A stretch of DNA of 29,515 nucleotides from Damh-18 sp964570795 (GTDB lineage: Bacteria > Patescibacteriota > Minisyncoccia > Phycocordibacterales > UBA918). The stretch is taken from NCBI GenBank assembly GCA_964570795.1, contig CAZMYZ010000009.1, positions 1 to 29,515 of the forward strand. Reading direction: 5' to 3'. The notes under the pieces are model-generated. The model made no database searches, was not told the DNA's origin, and was given only the letters and a program-made list of their open reading frames with translations. The position numbers and the translations under genes were made by a program. This document shows positions 22,178-29,509 of this stretch, one piece after another. Numbering within the stretch: position 1 is the stretch's first letter; the number at the start of each line of letters is the position of its first letter.

Positions 22178-22295
22178 AAATTTTTCTATTTGTGGGCTGT
22201 GCAGGTTATAAACCGAAATGGTATTCGAACCTAGAGAGCCCTACACGAGATTCTTAAGGTGATTTAAGAATAATATACAAAACATAAACTGTCAA
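22178..22295 (-). promoter_or_regulatory. promoter and long structured leader of the DEAD-box gene
   Basis: On the minus strand TTGACA (22290-22295), 17 nt, TATTCT (22267-22272). The leader of about 83 nt contains AGGGCT...AGCCC inverted arms and an inner GGTTTATAACC. Long leaders are known for cold-shock DEAD-box genes; regulation here is inferred. Confidence 0.6.
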
Positions 22296-22361
22296 TACTT
22301 TGATACTCATAAAGACATACTTTATGCAGTATCTGCACTATGAAAAGTTCCAATCGTACCG

Positions 22362-22367
22362 TATAGT
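22362..22367 (+). promoter_or_regulatory. -10 of the mgtC-like gene
   Basis: TATAGT ends 6 nt before the ATG at 22374; no good -35. Upstream lie two small inverted repeats, CATAAAG/CTTTATG (22308-22326) and TGCAG/CTGCA (22325-22337), which could be operators. Confidence 0.45.
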
Positions 22368-22373
22368 TTTTAT

Positions 22374-22811
22374 ATGCAAAGTTTTGTGTTATTTTCGGAT
22401 CCAAACGTAGTATTTATGTTTAATCTCGGGCTCTCGCTTCTTGCCGGGCTTGCTATTGGTATCGAGCGCGAGTCACGCGGAAAGGACGCGGGTATCAGTA
22501 CACACTCACTCGTGATTATGGGTTCTATGCTTTTTACCTTTCTCTCGATGCAGGTAGACCCAGAATCCACCTCGCGTATCGCCGCACAGGTGGTGACGGG
22601 TATTGGTTTCCTTGGTGCCGGGCTTATTTTGAAAGATGGGACGACAGTACGCAACCTTACCACTGCAGCAAGTCTTTGGTTTGCGGCGGCTATTGGTATG
22701 GCGATTGGATTCCAGTTTTATATTGCTGCAATTCTTTCGACGCTTGTTGCACTTCTCACGCTGCGTATTCCTCACATTATTGAGCCTGATAAGGATATAC
22801 TACATAAATAA
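22374..22811 (+). CDS. MgtC/SapB family membrane protein
   Basis: 145 residues with four or five membrane segments. The family signature is LLAGLAIGIERESRGKDAGISTHSLV followed by the RIAAQVVTGIGFLGAGLILKDGTTVRNLTTAASLWFAAAIG region, given here only as landmarks (GIERE at about residue 32 and FLGAG near 82). MgtC proteins are linked to Mg2+ limitation and control of F-type ATP synthase in pathogens; in other bacteria the role is unclear. No C-terminal ACT-like domain. The -10 box is 6 nt before the ATG, so it is probably leaderless. Diverges from the DEAD-box gene and converges with the small gene at 22854. Confidence 0.9.
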   Translation: MQSFVLFSDPNVVFMFNLGLSLLAGLAIGIERESRGKDAGISTHSLVIMGSMLFTFLSMQVDPESTSRIAAQVVTGIGFLGAGLILKDGTTVRNLTTAASLWFAAAIGMAIGFQFYIAAILSTLVALLTLRIPHIIEPDKDILHK

Positions 22812-22830
22812 CATAGCGAGCAATGTAATA

Positions 22831-22865
22831 GCCGCATCCTAAAGGATGCGGCGTTACTGTTTTTT
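22831..22865 (+). terminator. terminator of the mgtC-like gene
   Basis: GCCGCATCC, loop TAAA, GGATGCGGC, then GTTACTGTTTTTT. The T-run starts 7 nt after the stem, and the hairpin may also serve the converging gene. Confidence 0.65.
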
Positions 22866-23159
22866 ATTCACATACTGTGCACCGGCACGAGTGAGTGTAT
22901 AGAATTTTTCAGGAATAGGTAGAGGTTTGTTGGTGAACGAAAGCAGTTCAGCACGTACAAACTGATTTACGATAAGGAACTCGAGAACTGGCAGTATGTG
23001 GTATTCCTCCACACGAATACCAATTGTTTTCTTGATGATACCTGGGGGGTAATACCTATTGTATTCCTGGGTAATTTCGGCGAGTGATTTCTTTTTGTAT
23101 CCACGCAAACATGAAAGCGTGCGCGTGACGAGTGTATCGGACAGTGTGTATTCAGACAT
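22854..23159 (-). CDS. hypothetical protein, 101 aa, SD-led, possibly winged-helix
   Basis: 101 residues from the ATG at 23159, which has AGGAG eight bases upstream; an ATG 20 codons earlier has none and precedes the promoter. The C-terminal half (VEEYHILPVLEFLIVNQFVR then EKFYTLTRAGAQYVNKKQ) has the pattern of a winged-helix domain, two helices and a wing ending in FYTLT..G..YV, as in PadR- or MarR-like folds, but I am not certain. A small DNA-binding regulator is therefore possible; it neighbours the glucan operon, which carries a palindromic candidate operator upstream. Promoter TTGACT/TATGAT, 18-nt spacing. Confidence 0.7.
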   Translation of the reverse strand: MSEYTLSDTLVTRTLSCLRGYKKKSLAEITQEYNRYYPPGIIKKTIGIRVEEYHILPVLEFLIVNQFVRAELLSFTNKPLPIPEKFYTLTRAGAQYVNKKQ

Positions 23160-23189
23160 GGTACGGCTCCTAGAACTGAGACTGCGAGC

Positions 23190-23219
23190 ATCATAGTGGA
23201 GAATGGCACTAAAAGTCAA
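23190..23219 (-). promoter_or_regulatory. promoter of the gene at 22854-23159
   Basis: On the minus strand TTGACT (23214-23219), 18 nt, TATGAT (23190-23195); leader about 24 nt with AGGAG. Confidence 0.65.
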
Positions 23220-23256
23220 ATGGTGCCAAGTGCACGGTACTTATGCACCATTTACA

Positions 23257-23300
23257 ATTTTTTGTGCACAAAAAATATAGACGGAGCGTGATACTATACA
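23257..23300 (+). promoter_or_regulatory. candidate promoter and palindromic operator of the glucan operon
   Basis: A perfect 20-nt palindrome, ATTTTTTGTGCACAAAAAAT (23257-23276), covers the -35 position of an extended -10, TG-A-TACTAT (23289-23297), about 60 nt before the first ATG. GTGCAC recurs at 23230-23235 and TGCACC at 23244-23249. This looks like a regulator-binding region. Confidence 0.5.
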
Positions 23301-23356
23301 TACGACTGTAGAGAGGCTTTCCGCATGACTGGCACTGTACAGTTATTTTATACGTC

Positions 23357-24574
23357 ATGAGGGTTTTGACATTCGGGTGGGATTATCCACCTATGAAAAA
23401 TGGGGGCCTGGGCGTTGCGTGTCATGGGCTTACTGAGGAACTTATCGAACTCGGACTCGATATTGTTTTTGTGCTCCCTCGTGAACAGCCGACGATTGGT
23501 GGACAGAAGTTCATTTTTGCAAACAGAACACCTGCGACGCTTCATGTATTTCCCTCAGCGCTTTTACCCTATCAGCATGCACAGTCATTTATAGAATACT
23601 TTACCCCCGAGGGACGACGCATCAAATTTTCACGCCGCATTATTGATGAGGTCTATCGCTATGCAGATGCTGCATATGGTATAGCGATGCGTGAGCAGTT
23701 TGATCTCATTCATGCACATGATTGGACATCATACCTTGCAGGAGTCGCTGCAAAACTTGCAACGGGGAAACCCTTGGTCCTCCATGTGCATGCTACTTCG
23801 TACGACCAGGCGGGAGGCAACAGTGTTGACCCCGATATCTATGCAGTGGAACGTCATGCATTTCAGACGGCGGATTCAGTAGTGGCTATTAGCAACTACA
23901 CGCGAGGTATTGTGATTAATAAATACGGTGTCGACCCCGAGAAAGTGACAGTGGTACACAATGGTATCAAGCCGCTCGTACCACCGGTTTTGCCGCCGGT
24001 TCTTGGTGAACTGAAAGCGCAAGGGAAGAAGATTGTTTTTTATAACGGACGCATTACCATCCAGAAAGGCGTGGACCATTTCATTCGTGCTGCACGCAAG
24101 GTGGTAGATCATGACCCCAATATTATTTTTGTGATTTCGGGGTGGGGTGATATGGAACATCAGATTATGCATCTCGTGGGTGCGCTTGGTCTTTCGAAGA
24201 ATGTTATTTTTGCCGGTGCACTCTGGGATGAAGAGCGTGACCGTATGTATCAGGCTGCCGACTTGCTCGTCATGCCGTCCATCTCGGAGCCTTTTGGTCT
24301 TGTGCCGCTTGAGGCAATACAGCATGGTACACCGGTCCTTATCTCAAAGCAGTCGGGTGTGGCAGAGGTACTCACCCACGCACTTAAGGTAGATTTTTGG
24401 GATATTGATGAGATGGCAAACAAGATTATCGCCGCGCTTCACTATGGTGTTCTTAATAAACAGTTGGTAGAAGAGGGACGAAAGGAACTCTTGCGCCTTA
24501 CCTGGCGTCGCGCAGCGGACAAAGTGCATGCGCTATACAGAAAATTACTGGATTGGGTGCACACTAAAAGGTAG
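23357..24574 (+). CDS. glycogen/starch synthase-like glycosyltransferase (GT4/GT5)
   Basis: 405-residue GT-B fold enzyme, probably building an alpha-glucan from a nucleotide sugar. The N-terminus MRVLTFGWDYPPMKNGGLGV carries the GGLG acceptor/donor loop. FDLIHAHDW and LHVHATSYD lie in the first Rossmann domain; the second contains FYNGRITIQKGVDHFIRAA and the E-x7-E motif, SEPFGLVPLEAI (Glu311, Glu319). The length and GGLG near residue 17 resemble the archaeal-type glycogen synthases. It starts the operon with GH57, DUF5752 and GH15 (gaps of 8, 27 and 3 nt), which supports a role in alpha-glucan synthesis and breakdown. No SD; a long leader is possible from the upstream promoter. Confidence 0.9.
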   Translation: MRVLTFGWDYPPMKNGGLGVACHGLTEELIELGLDIVFVLPREQPTIGGQKFIFANRTPATLHVFPSALLPYQHAQSFIEYFTPEGRRIKFSRRIIDEVYRYADAAYGIAMREQFDLIHAHDWTSYLAGVAAKLATGKPLVLHVHATSYDQAGGNSVDPDIYAVERHAFQTADSVVAISNYTRGIVINKYGVDPEKVTVVHNGIKPLVPPVLPPVLGELKAQGKKIVFYNGRITIQKGVDHFIRAARKVVDHDPNIIFVISGWGDMEHQIMHLVGALGLSKNVIFAGALWDEERDRMYQAADLLVMPSISEPFGLVPLEAIQHGTPVLISKQSGVAEVLTHALKVDFWDIDEMANKIIAALHYGVLNKQLVEEGRKELLRLTWRRAADKVHALYRKLLDWVHTKR

Positions 24575-24582
24575 AATATCGT

Positions 24583-25923
24583 ATGCTTACCGTTTGCCCG
24601 TATTTTCACGTTCACCAGCCACATCGTATTAAAAAATACCGTGTCTTTGATATCGGTAATGATACTGAATACTTTAACGCAAAGGATCATACTGATTTAA
24701 ATAATGAGCGCATTTTGCGCAAGGTTGCAGCAAAGTCGTATCTCCCTGCAACCAAGGTTCTTGGTGATTTACTTGAACGACATCCTGAGTTTCGCTTTTC
24801 GCTTTCATTTTCTGGTACGGTACTCGATCAGTTTGAGGAACATATGCCTGAAGTCCTCAAAGCATTTCAAGACTTGGTTGCCACAGGGCGTGTAGAAATT
24901 CTTGCGGATACGTACTATCACTCACTTGCATTTTTTTATTCACGTTCTGAGTTTGAAGCACAGGTAGCACTCCATAAAGCAAAGGTGCAAAAACTTTTTA
25001 ATTACACTCCTCGCGTCTTTCGCAATACTGAACTTTCGTACACCAACACCCTTGCACAATGGTGCGAGGAAAATGGCTACATTGGTATCATGGCAGAGGG
25101 ATGGGACCCGGTCCTTGGCTGGCGCAGTCCCAACTACCTCTATACACCAAAGGACTGTTCATCGATAAAAGTACTCCTCAAGAATTACAAACTTTCTGAT
25201 GATATTGCGTTTCGTTTTGGTAATCAGGGATGGGAGAGTTACCCCCTTACCTCAGAGACGTACGCACAGTGGGTGCATGCGCACCATGGTGATGGAGAGA
25301 CCATCAATCTCTTTATGGACTTTGAAACCTTTGGTGAACACCAATGGGAAAACACGGGTATTTTTAATTTCCTCAGTGCACTTCCTGAAAAGATTCTTTC
25401 ACACGGTGAGACGAGTTTCAAAACTGCGAGCGAGACGGTGGAGTCTTATAATTCGGTAGGGGAAATTGACGTGCCGCATATTCTCACTTGGGCCGACACC
25501 GACCGCGACCTCACTGCATGGGTAGGGAACGACATTCAGCGCGATGCCATTGCTGCTATCTATCGTATGGAGGAAGATGTACTCAAAGCAAATGACGCCG
25601 ACCTCACCGAGAAGTGGCGGCGTCTTCAGACTTCCGACCATTTCTACTATATGTGTACCAAGTGGTCTGATGATGGTGATGTGCACAAATACTTCAGTCC
25701 GTACGAATCCCCATATGATGCGTATATCGCTTTCATGAATGCCTTAAGTGATTTACAATTAAGGGTATCGCACGCATTGCGTACGGAGGTAGAACCACTG
25801 GTTGTGGTGGAGCCGCAGAAAGGTTTCTGGGCTCGTGTATGGACATGGCTTCGTACTGTGTTCAGGCGCATCAAAGACGCAGCGCATCGCTTTCGTGAGA
25901 AGGTCCTCCCACGAATATTTTAA
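24583..25923 (+). CDS. GH57 alpha-amylase / 4-alpha-glucanotransferase
   Basis: 446 residues. GH57 landmarks: YFHVHQPHR at the N-terminus, EILADTYYHSL, the nucleophile Glu150 in FRNTELSYTN, GIMAEGWDPVLGWRSPNYLY, and the acid/base Asp246 in MDFETFGEH. The likely substrate is alpha-1,4-glucan in the cytoplasm, as there is no signal peptide. The last 50 residues leave the GH57 core and form a Trp/Arg-rich amphipathic stretch (GFWARVWTWLRTVFRRIKDA) that could touch a membrane or a polymer. Second gene of the glucan operon. No SD. Confidence 0.92.
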   Translation: MLTVCPYFHVHQPHRIKKYRVFDIGNDTEYFNAKDHTDLNNERILRKVAAKSYLPATKVLGDLLERHPEFRFSLSFSGTVLDQFEEHMPEVLKAFQDLVATGRVEILADTYYHSLAFFYSRSEFEAQVALHKAKVQKLFNYTPRVFRNTELSYTNTLAQWCEENGYIGIMAEGWDPVLGWRSPNYLYTPKDCSSIKVLLKNYKLSDDIAFRFGNQGWESYPLTSETYAQWVHAHHGDGETINLFMDFETFGEHQWENTGIFNFLSALPEKILSHGETSFKTASETVESYNSVGEIDVPHILTWADTDRDLTAWVGNDIQRDAIAAIYRMEEDVLKANDADLTEKWRRLQTSDHFYYMCTKWSDDGDVHKYFSPYESPYDAYIAFMNALSDLQLRVSHALRTEVEPLVVVEPQKGFWARVWTWLRTVFRRIKDAAHRFREKVLPRIF

Positions 25924-25950
25924 TAAAAAGAGTTTAGTTCATTCGTTCTT

Positions 25951-26310
25951 ATGCCCACAAAAAAAGTAGCCACAAAGGCTGCACCAAAAGTCGCAAAGGC
26001 ACCAGCAAAAAAAGTCGCTAAAAAAGCAACTTCAAAAACAAAAGCAACACTTGTGTGTGCTCCCGGTGAACAGTGCTTTTGGACAACTGATGGTCGCGTT
26101 CTTGCAAATCTCGTTGAATTGCGTGATGCACTTGCGTCTATGACTGATGATGTTTTTGCATATCACGTATCAAAGGAACGTAACGATTTTGCCGATTGGA
26201 TTGAGCAGGTCCTTGAAGATCGAGAACTTGCTGCCGCATTTAGAAAGTCAAAGAAACTCAACACCGCACACGATGTTGTGGTCACCCGGCTTCGTATTTA
26301 CAGTATCTAA
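25951..26310 (+). CDS. DUF5752-type protein with histone-like Lys/Ala tail
   Basis: 119 residues. The first 32 (KKVATKAAPKVAKAPAKKVA and on) are a Lys/Ala/Pro-rich tail like that of histone H1. The rest matches what I recall of DUF5752: CFWTTDGRVLANLVELRDAL, SMTDDVFAYHVSKERNDFADW, IEQVLEDRELAAAFRKSK. In archaea such domains occur beside glycoside hydrolase and glycosyltransferase genes, as here between GH57 and GH15; the function is unknown. The tail may tether the protein to nucleic acid or to an anionic polymer, but that is inference. GH15 begins 3 nt after its stop. Confidence 0.7.
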   Translation: MPTKKVATKAAPKVAKAPAKKVAKKATSKTKATLVCAPGEQCFWTTDGRVLANLVELRDALASMTDDVFAYHVSKERNDFADWIEQVLEDRELAAAFRKSKKLNTAHDVVVTRLRIYSI

Positions 26311-26313
26311 TAT

Positions 26314-28278
26314 ATGTCCCGCTCCATCACTATTGGAAACGGGAACCTTCTCGTCGGCATCGATAACCGTGGTTTGGTGCGTGATTTTTATTTCCCCTAT
26401 GTGGGGCATGCCAATCATGTAAGCGGTGCAAGTGGCTCCTACGTGCACCGTATTGGTGTGTGGGTGGACGGGATTGTGCAGTGGCTTTCTGACCCTGCGT
26501 GGTCGGTGGAAGTACGATACACCGAATACTCGGGCACGAGTGATATTTATGCAAAGAATTTTTCACAAGGGGTGTCGCTCCACATCACTGATGGTGTACA
26601 TAATGAAAAAAATGTATTCCTGCGTAAGGTGGTGATTACCAATGAACGTGACGAACATCGTGAGATAAAACTCTTTTTTGGGCAGGAGTTTCGTATTACG
26701 GAGTCGCGTCGTGGGGATACTGCTTTTTATGACCCGCGTGTACGTGCTATTGTACATTACAAAGGACATAATGCATTTTTGGTATATGCTGCACTCGAGG
26801 GTGTGGGCTTTGAGGACTACAGCGTAGGACTTTTTGATATTGAAGGGAAGCGCGGCTCATTCACCGATGCAGAAGACGGTGTTCTTTCGCGTAATTCCAT
26901 CGAACACGGCTCTGTAGACTCGGTGATTGGTCTTACATTCGATGCTGCGGGACTTGCGTCACAGACTGCGTGCTACTGGGTTGCCGCAGGACGCTCAGTA
27001 CAAGAGGCGCATGCGCTCCATAGACATATACTCGAGGAGAAGCTTGAAGTACTTCTTGAATCCACTGAGCGCTACTGGCAGGCATGGACTGAAAAAGATT
27101 CACGTACGTTTGATACTTTGGATGCACGGATTGTTTCCCTGTATAAGCGTTCGCTTGCGGTGATACGTACGCATACCGACAATCGCGGAGGTATTATTGC
27201 ATCATCGGATTCCGACATGCTCAATCAAGGACGTGACACCTATGCATATGTGTGGCCACGCGATGCAGCAGTGATTGCGAGCGCGCTCGATAGAGCAGGA
27301 CATCTCGACGTAACCCAACGTTTTTTCAAATTCATGGCTGAGTGTATGGAGCCTGATGGGTACCTCATGCACAAATATCGTGTCGACGGTGTCTTGGGGA
27401 GTTCATGGCATCCATGGGTACAGAACGGTGTGTTCAAATTACCGATTCAAGAAGATGAAACGGCAACAGTACTCCGCATGCTTGCCGACCATTATCGCTA
27501 CGCAAAAGATTTAGAGTTTATAGAATCTTTGTATAATTCCTTCATCGAACCGTGCGCCAATTTTATGGATGGCTACATCGAGGAGGAGACCGGCTTGCCG
27601 ATTGACTCATACGACCTCTGGGAAGAAAAGTACGGCTCATCCACGTATACTGCAGCATCGGTATATGCAGGACTAACCGGCGCCGCAGAACTTTCTGCGC
27701 TCCTCGGGAAACGCGACAATGCAACGCGCTACCGCAATACTGCTGAAAATATTAAGCGTGCGATACTCACCTATCTCTATGATGTGTCTTCAGGCACATT
27801 CATAAAGTCCATTCGTCATGAGCAAGGGAAACTCACGTATGACAAAACACTCGACATGAGCAGTCTCTTCGGTGTCATCTTTTTTGGAGTGCTCGATGCT
27901 ACCGACAAGCGGGTGCAGACCGCATTTCTCCATACCACCGAGCGTCTCAAAGTGCCGGGTGACCTTGGCGGATTTATGCGTTATGAAGGAGATCGGTATT
28001 ACAAAACCGGGGAGAGTGCACCGCCAAATGCATGGTGTATCACTACGCTCTGGGTGGCACGATACTATATTCGTCTTGCAAAGAGCAAGGTGGAGTTGGA
28101 GCGCGCAGTAGAGATCCTCAATTGGACGTGTGACCGTGCCACCATAAGCGGTATTTTGCCTGAGCAGATTCATCCGTATACAGGGGAGCATCTTTCTACG
28201 GCGCCACTCGTGTGGAGTCATGCAGAGTTTGTGATTACCGTTGATGAATATCTCAAAAAAGCCGCAACGATTACATAA
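26314..28278 (+). CDS. GH15 glucoamylase / glucodextranase-like hydrolase
   Basis: 654 residues with the two-domain layout of prokaryotic GH15: an N-terminal beta-sandwich (about 1-260, beginning SRSITIGNGNLLVGIDNRGL with DFYFPYVGHANH) and a C-terminal (alpha/alpha)6 barrel. Barrel landmarks: TYAYVWPRDAAVIASALDRA, SSWHPWVQNG, the general acid at Glu437/438 in SYDLWEEKYG, and the general base Glu617 in GILPEQIHPYTGE. It releases glucose from alpha-glucan chain ends; there is no signal peptide, so it is cytoplasmic. Last gene of the operon. The 3' end runs straight into the structured intergenic region 28279-28516. Confidence 0.94.
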   Translation: MSRSITIGNGNLLVGIDNRGLVRDFYFPYVGHANHVSGASGSYVHRIGVWVDGIVQWLSDPAWSVEVRYTEYSGTSDIYAKNFSQGVSLHITDGVHNEKNVFLRKVVITNERDEHREIKLFFGQEFRITESRRGDTAFYDPRVRAIVHYKGHNAFLVYAALEGVGFEDYSVGLFDIEGKRGSFTDAEDGVLSRNSIEHGSVDSVIGLTFDAAGLASQTACYWVAAGRSVQEAHALHRHILEEKLEVLLESTERYWQAWTEKDSRTFDTLDARIVSLYKRSLAVIRTHTDNRGGIIASSDSDMLNQGRDTYAYVWPRDAAVIASALDRAGHLDVTQRFFKFMAECMEPDGYLMHKYRVDGVLGSSWHPWVQNGVFKLPIQEDETATVLRMLADHYRYAKDLEFIESLYNSFIEPCANFMDGYIEEETGLPIDSYDLWEEKYGSSTYTAASVYAGLTGAAELSALLGKRDNATRYRNTAENIKRAILTYLYDVSSGTFIKSIRHEQGKLTYDKTLDMSSLFGVIFFGVLDATDKRVQTAFLHTTERLKVPGDLGGFMRYEGDRYYKTGESAPPNAWCITTLWVARYYIRLAKSKVELERAVEILNWTCDRATISGILPEQIHPYTGEHLSTAPLVWSHAEFVITVDEYLKKAATIT

Positions 28279-28516
28279 AGTAAGCGAAACTCTGCCCGAA
28301 GACCAACCTCGGCTAAAACGTTTAAGGAGGGGTACCTCTCTGGAATACTATTTGATTGGTGTTGGTCGGTTGATTTTAATTCATTGCTATAGCATACAAA
28401 TAAAGTTGAGAGTTGAGTCCTCTGAAAGTTTAAAAATCTTCCCTGAGGACCGATCTCGGGAAGGAAACGGGGAGGAAGACTTCAGGAAGGAATAAAATCG
28501 CAATCGTAAGATAATA
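28279..28516 (+). ncRNA. structured intergenic region, possible small RNA
   Basis: No convincing gene. An extended -10, TGC-TATAGC (28385-28393), precedes about 115 nt of paired sequence that runs into the strong terminator at 28517. TCTTCC (28437-28442) can pair with GGAAGA (28474-28479), extended by CTGAA/TTCAG (28422-28426, 28481-28485), or CTTCCC (28438-28443) can pair with GGGAAG (28458-28463); the two folds exclude each other. Upstream, GACCAAC (28301-28307) pairs with GTTGGTC (28361-28367). It could be an independent RNA or the 3' UTR of the glucan operon. Confidence 0.35.
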
Positions 28517-28565
28517 TACAAAAGAAAACCGTAGGCACCAGAGGTGCCTACGGTTTTCTTTTGTA
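28517..28565. terminator. very strong bidirectional terminator
   Basis: A 23-bp perfect stem with loop AGA; the outer stem is A-rich then T-rich (ACAAAAGAAAACC...GGTTTTCTTTTGT) with a GC core. It serves the glucan operon/RNA on the plus strand and the exchanger gene, whose stop is 3 nt away, on the minus strand. Confidence 0.9.
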
Positions 28566-28567
28566 TC

Positions 28568-29497
28568 CTACACATTCACAATACACTCGATGAGTACAAA
28601 GGTGAGCCAGAAGACTATGAGTACAAAAGCTTCCTTGCTGGTCACCATTCTTCCTGAGCGCATAAAACTAAAGAGAATAAATGCTGCCGAGACCATAAAG
28701 ACACCCGCAACATAGATAATGGTGGTAGGGAAGGTAAAGGGAGCAAGAAGGGCAAGGATACCCACAACGATGGTGGCATCAGCCAGTACGGTACCGAGTA
28801 CGTCACCGAGGGCAAGTGAGTCGTTTGCGTGTTTGATGGCATGCAGAGAAAATGAAAGTTCAGGAATTGTGGTACCAAGACCCACGACGAGCATACCAAT
28901 GAGTACAGGACTTACTCCCCACATGAGTGCAAGTGAAGATGCGGCAGCAACAGTGAAATGTGCACCAATGAGGAGGAGTGCAATACCGAGGATAAGGAGG
29001 AGGACGTCGCGCATCCTTCGCGTACGTGGCTCATTTTTTGCTTCAGCACCACTTGTGTGTTTGAGGGTGAGTGCGTAGAAGACGAGTCCGGCAATAATGA
29101 GTGCAGCACCCTCTACGCGAGAGAGATGTCCATCGAGTCCGAGTACAATAGGAATAAGAAGCAGGAACGGGTAGAGTGTGTGACTCACAAGAATCTTGCT
29201 TTCCACATGGAGTGGGCGTCGCGCAAAAAGGGTAATAAGTGCCACAATGAGGGTGAGGTCGGCGACATTAGAACCAATAAGCATACCAAAACCAAACTCA
29301 GGGACACCCTCTAGGGCGGCATTGAGGGCGATAAAGGTCTCAGGAAGTATTGAAATAATTGCAACCACAATAAAACCAACAGTATATTGGGAGAGGTGAA
29401 AACTCCGTGCGAGTAATGATGCGTATTTTGTGGAAAGCATTGCACCGCGCATCACTGCAAGTATTGCAACAGTAAAAATGAATATCTGGGTTATCAT
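28568..29497 (-). CDS. Na+/Ca2+ exchanger family (CaCA) membrane protein
   Basis: 309 residues, about ten membrane helices with the internal duplication of the CaCA family. The first alpha repeat reads SILPETFIALNAALEG then FGFGMLIGSNVADLTLIVAL; the second reads GLGTTIPELSFSLHAIKHAN then DSLALGDVLGTVLADATIVV. The Glu of PET/PEL and the Asn/Asp of SNVAD and GTVLAD are the ion-coordinating positions. The central loop is short and basic (NEPRTRRMRD). It exports Ca2+ or a related cation in exchange for Na+ or H+. The start is taken at 29497, 6 nt after TACAAT; 29503 and 29515 are possible but overlap that box. The full gene is in the window; its -35 would be outside. Confidence 0.92.
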   Translation of the reverse strand: MITQIFIFTVAILAVMRGAMLSTKYASLLARSFHLSQYTVGFIVVAIISILPETFIALNAALEGVPEFGFGMLIGSNVADLTLIVALITLFARRPLHVESKILVSHTLYPFLLLIPIVLGLDGHLSRVEGAALIIAGLVFYALTLKHTSGAEAKNEPRTRRMRDVLLLILGIALLLIGAHFTVAAASSLALMWGVSPVLIGMLVVGLGTTIPELSFSLHAIKHANDSLALGDVLGTVLADATIVVGILALLAPFTFPTTIIYVAGVFMVSAAFILFSFMRSGRMVTSKEAFVLIVFWLTFVLIECIVNV

Positions 29498-29503
29498 GGG
29501 CAT

Positions 29504-29509
29504 ATTGTA
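29504..29509 (-). promoter_or_regulatory. -10 of the exchanger gene
   Basis: TACAAT on the minus strand ends 6 nt before the ATG at 29497. The -35 lies beyond the window. Confidence 0.5.

Noticed and set aside
22200..22260. GGTTCGAATACC on the minus strand upstream of the DEAD-box gene, like a tRNA T-arm
   Set aside because: The flanking bases do not form a 5-bp T-stem, and no acceptor, D or anticodon arms can be placed around it. It lies in the leader of the helicase mRNA.
28241..28495. 84-codon reading frame overlapping the 3' end of GH15
   Set aside because: It starts inside GH15, has low-complexity charged sequence, and crosses the inverted repeats of the structured region. A remnant or RNA is the better explanation.
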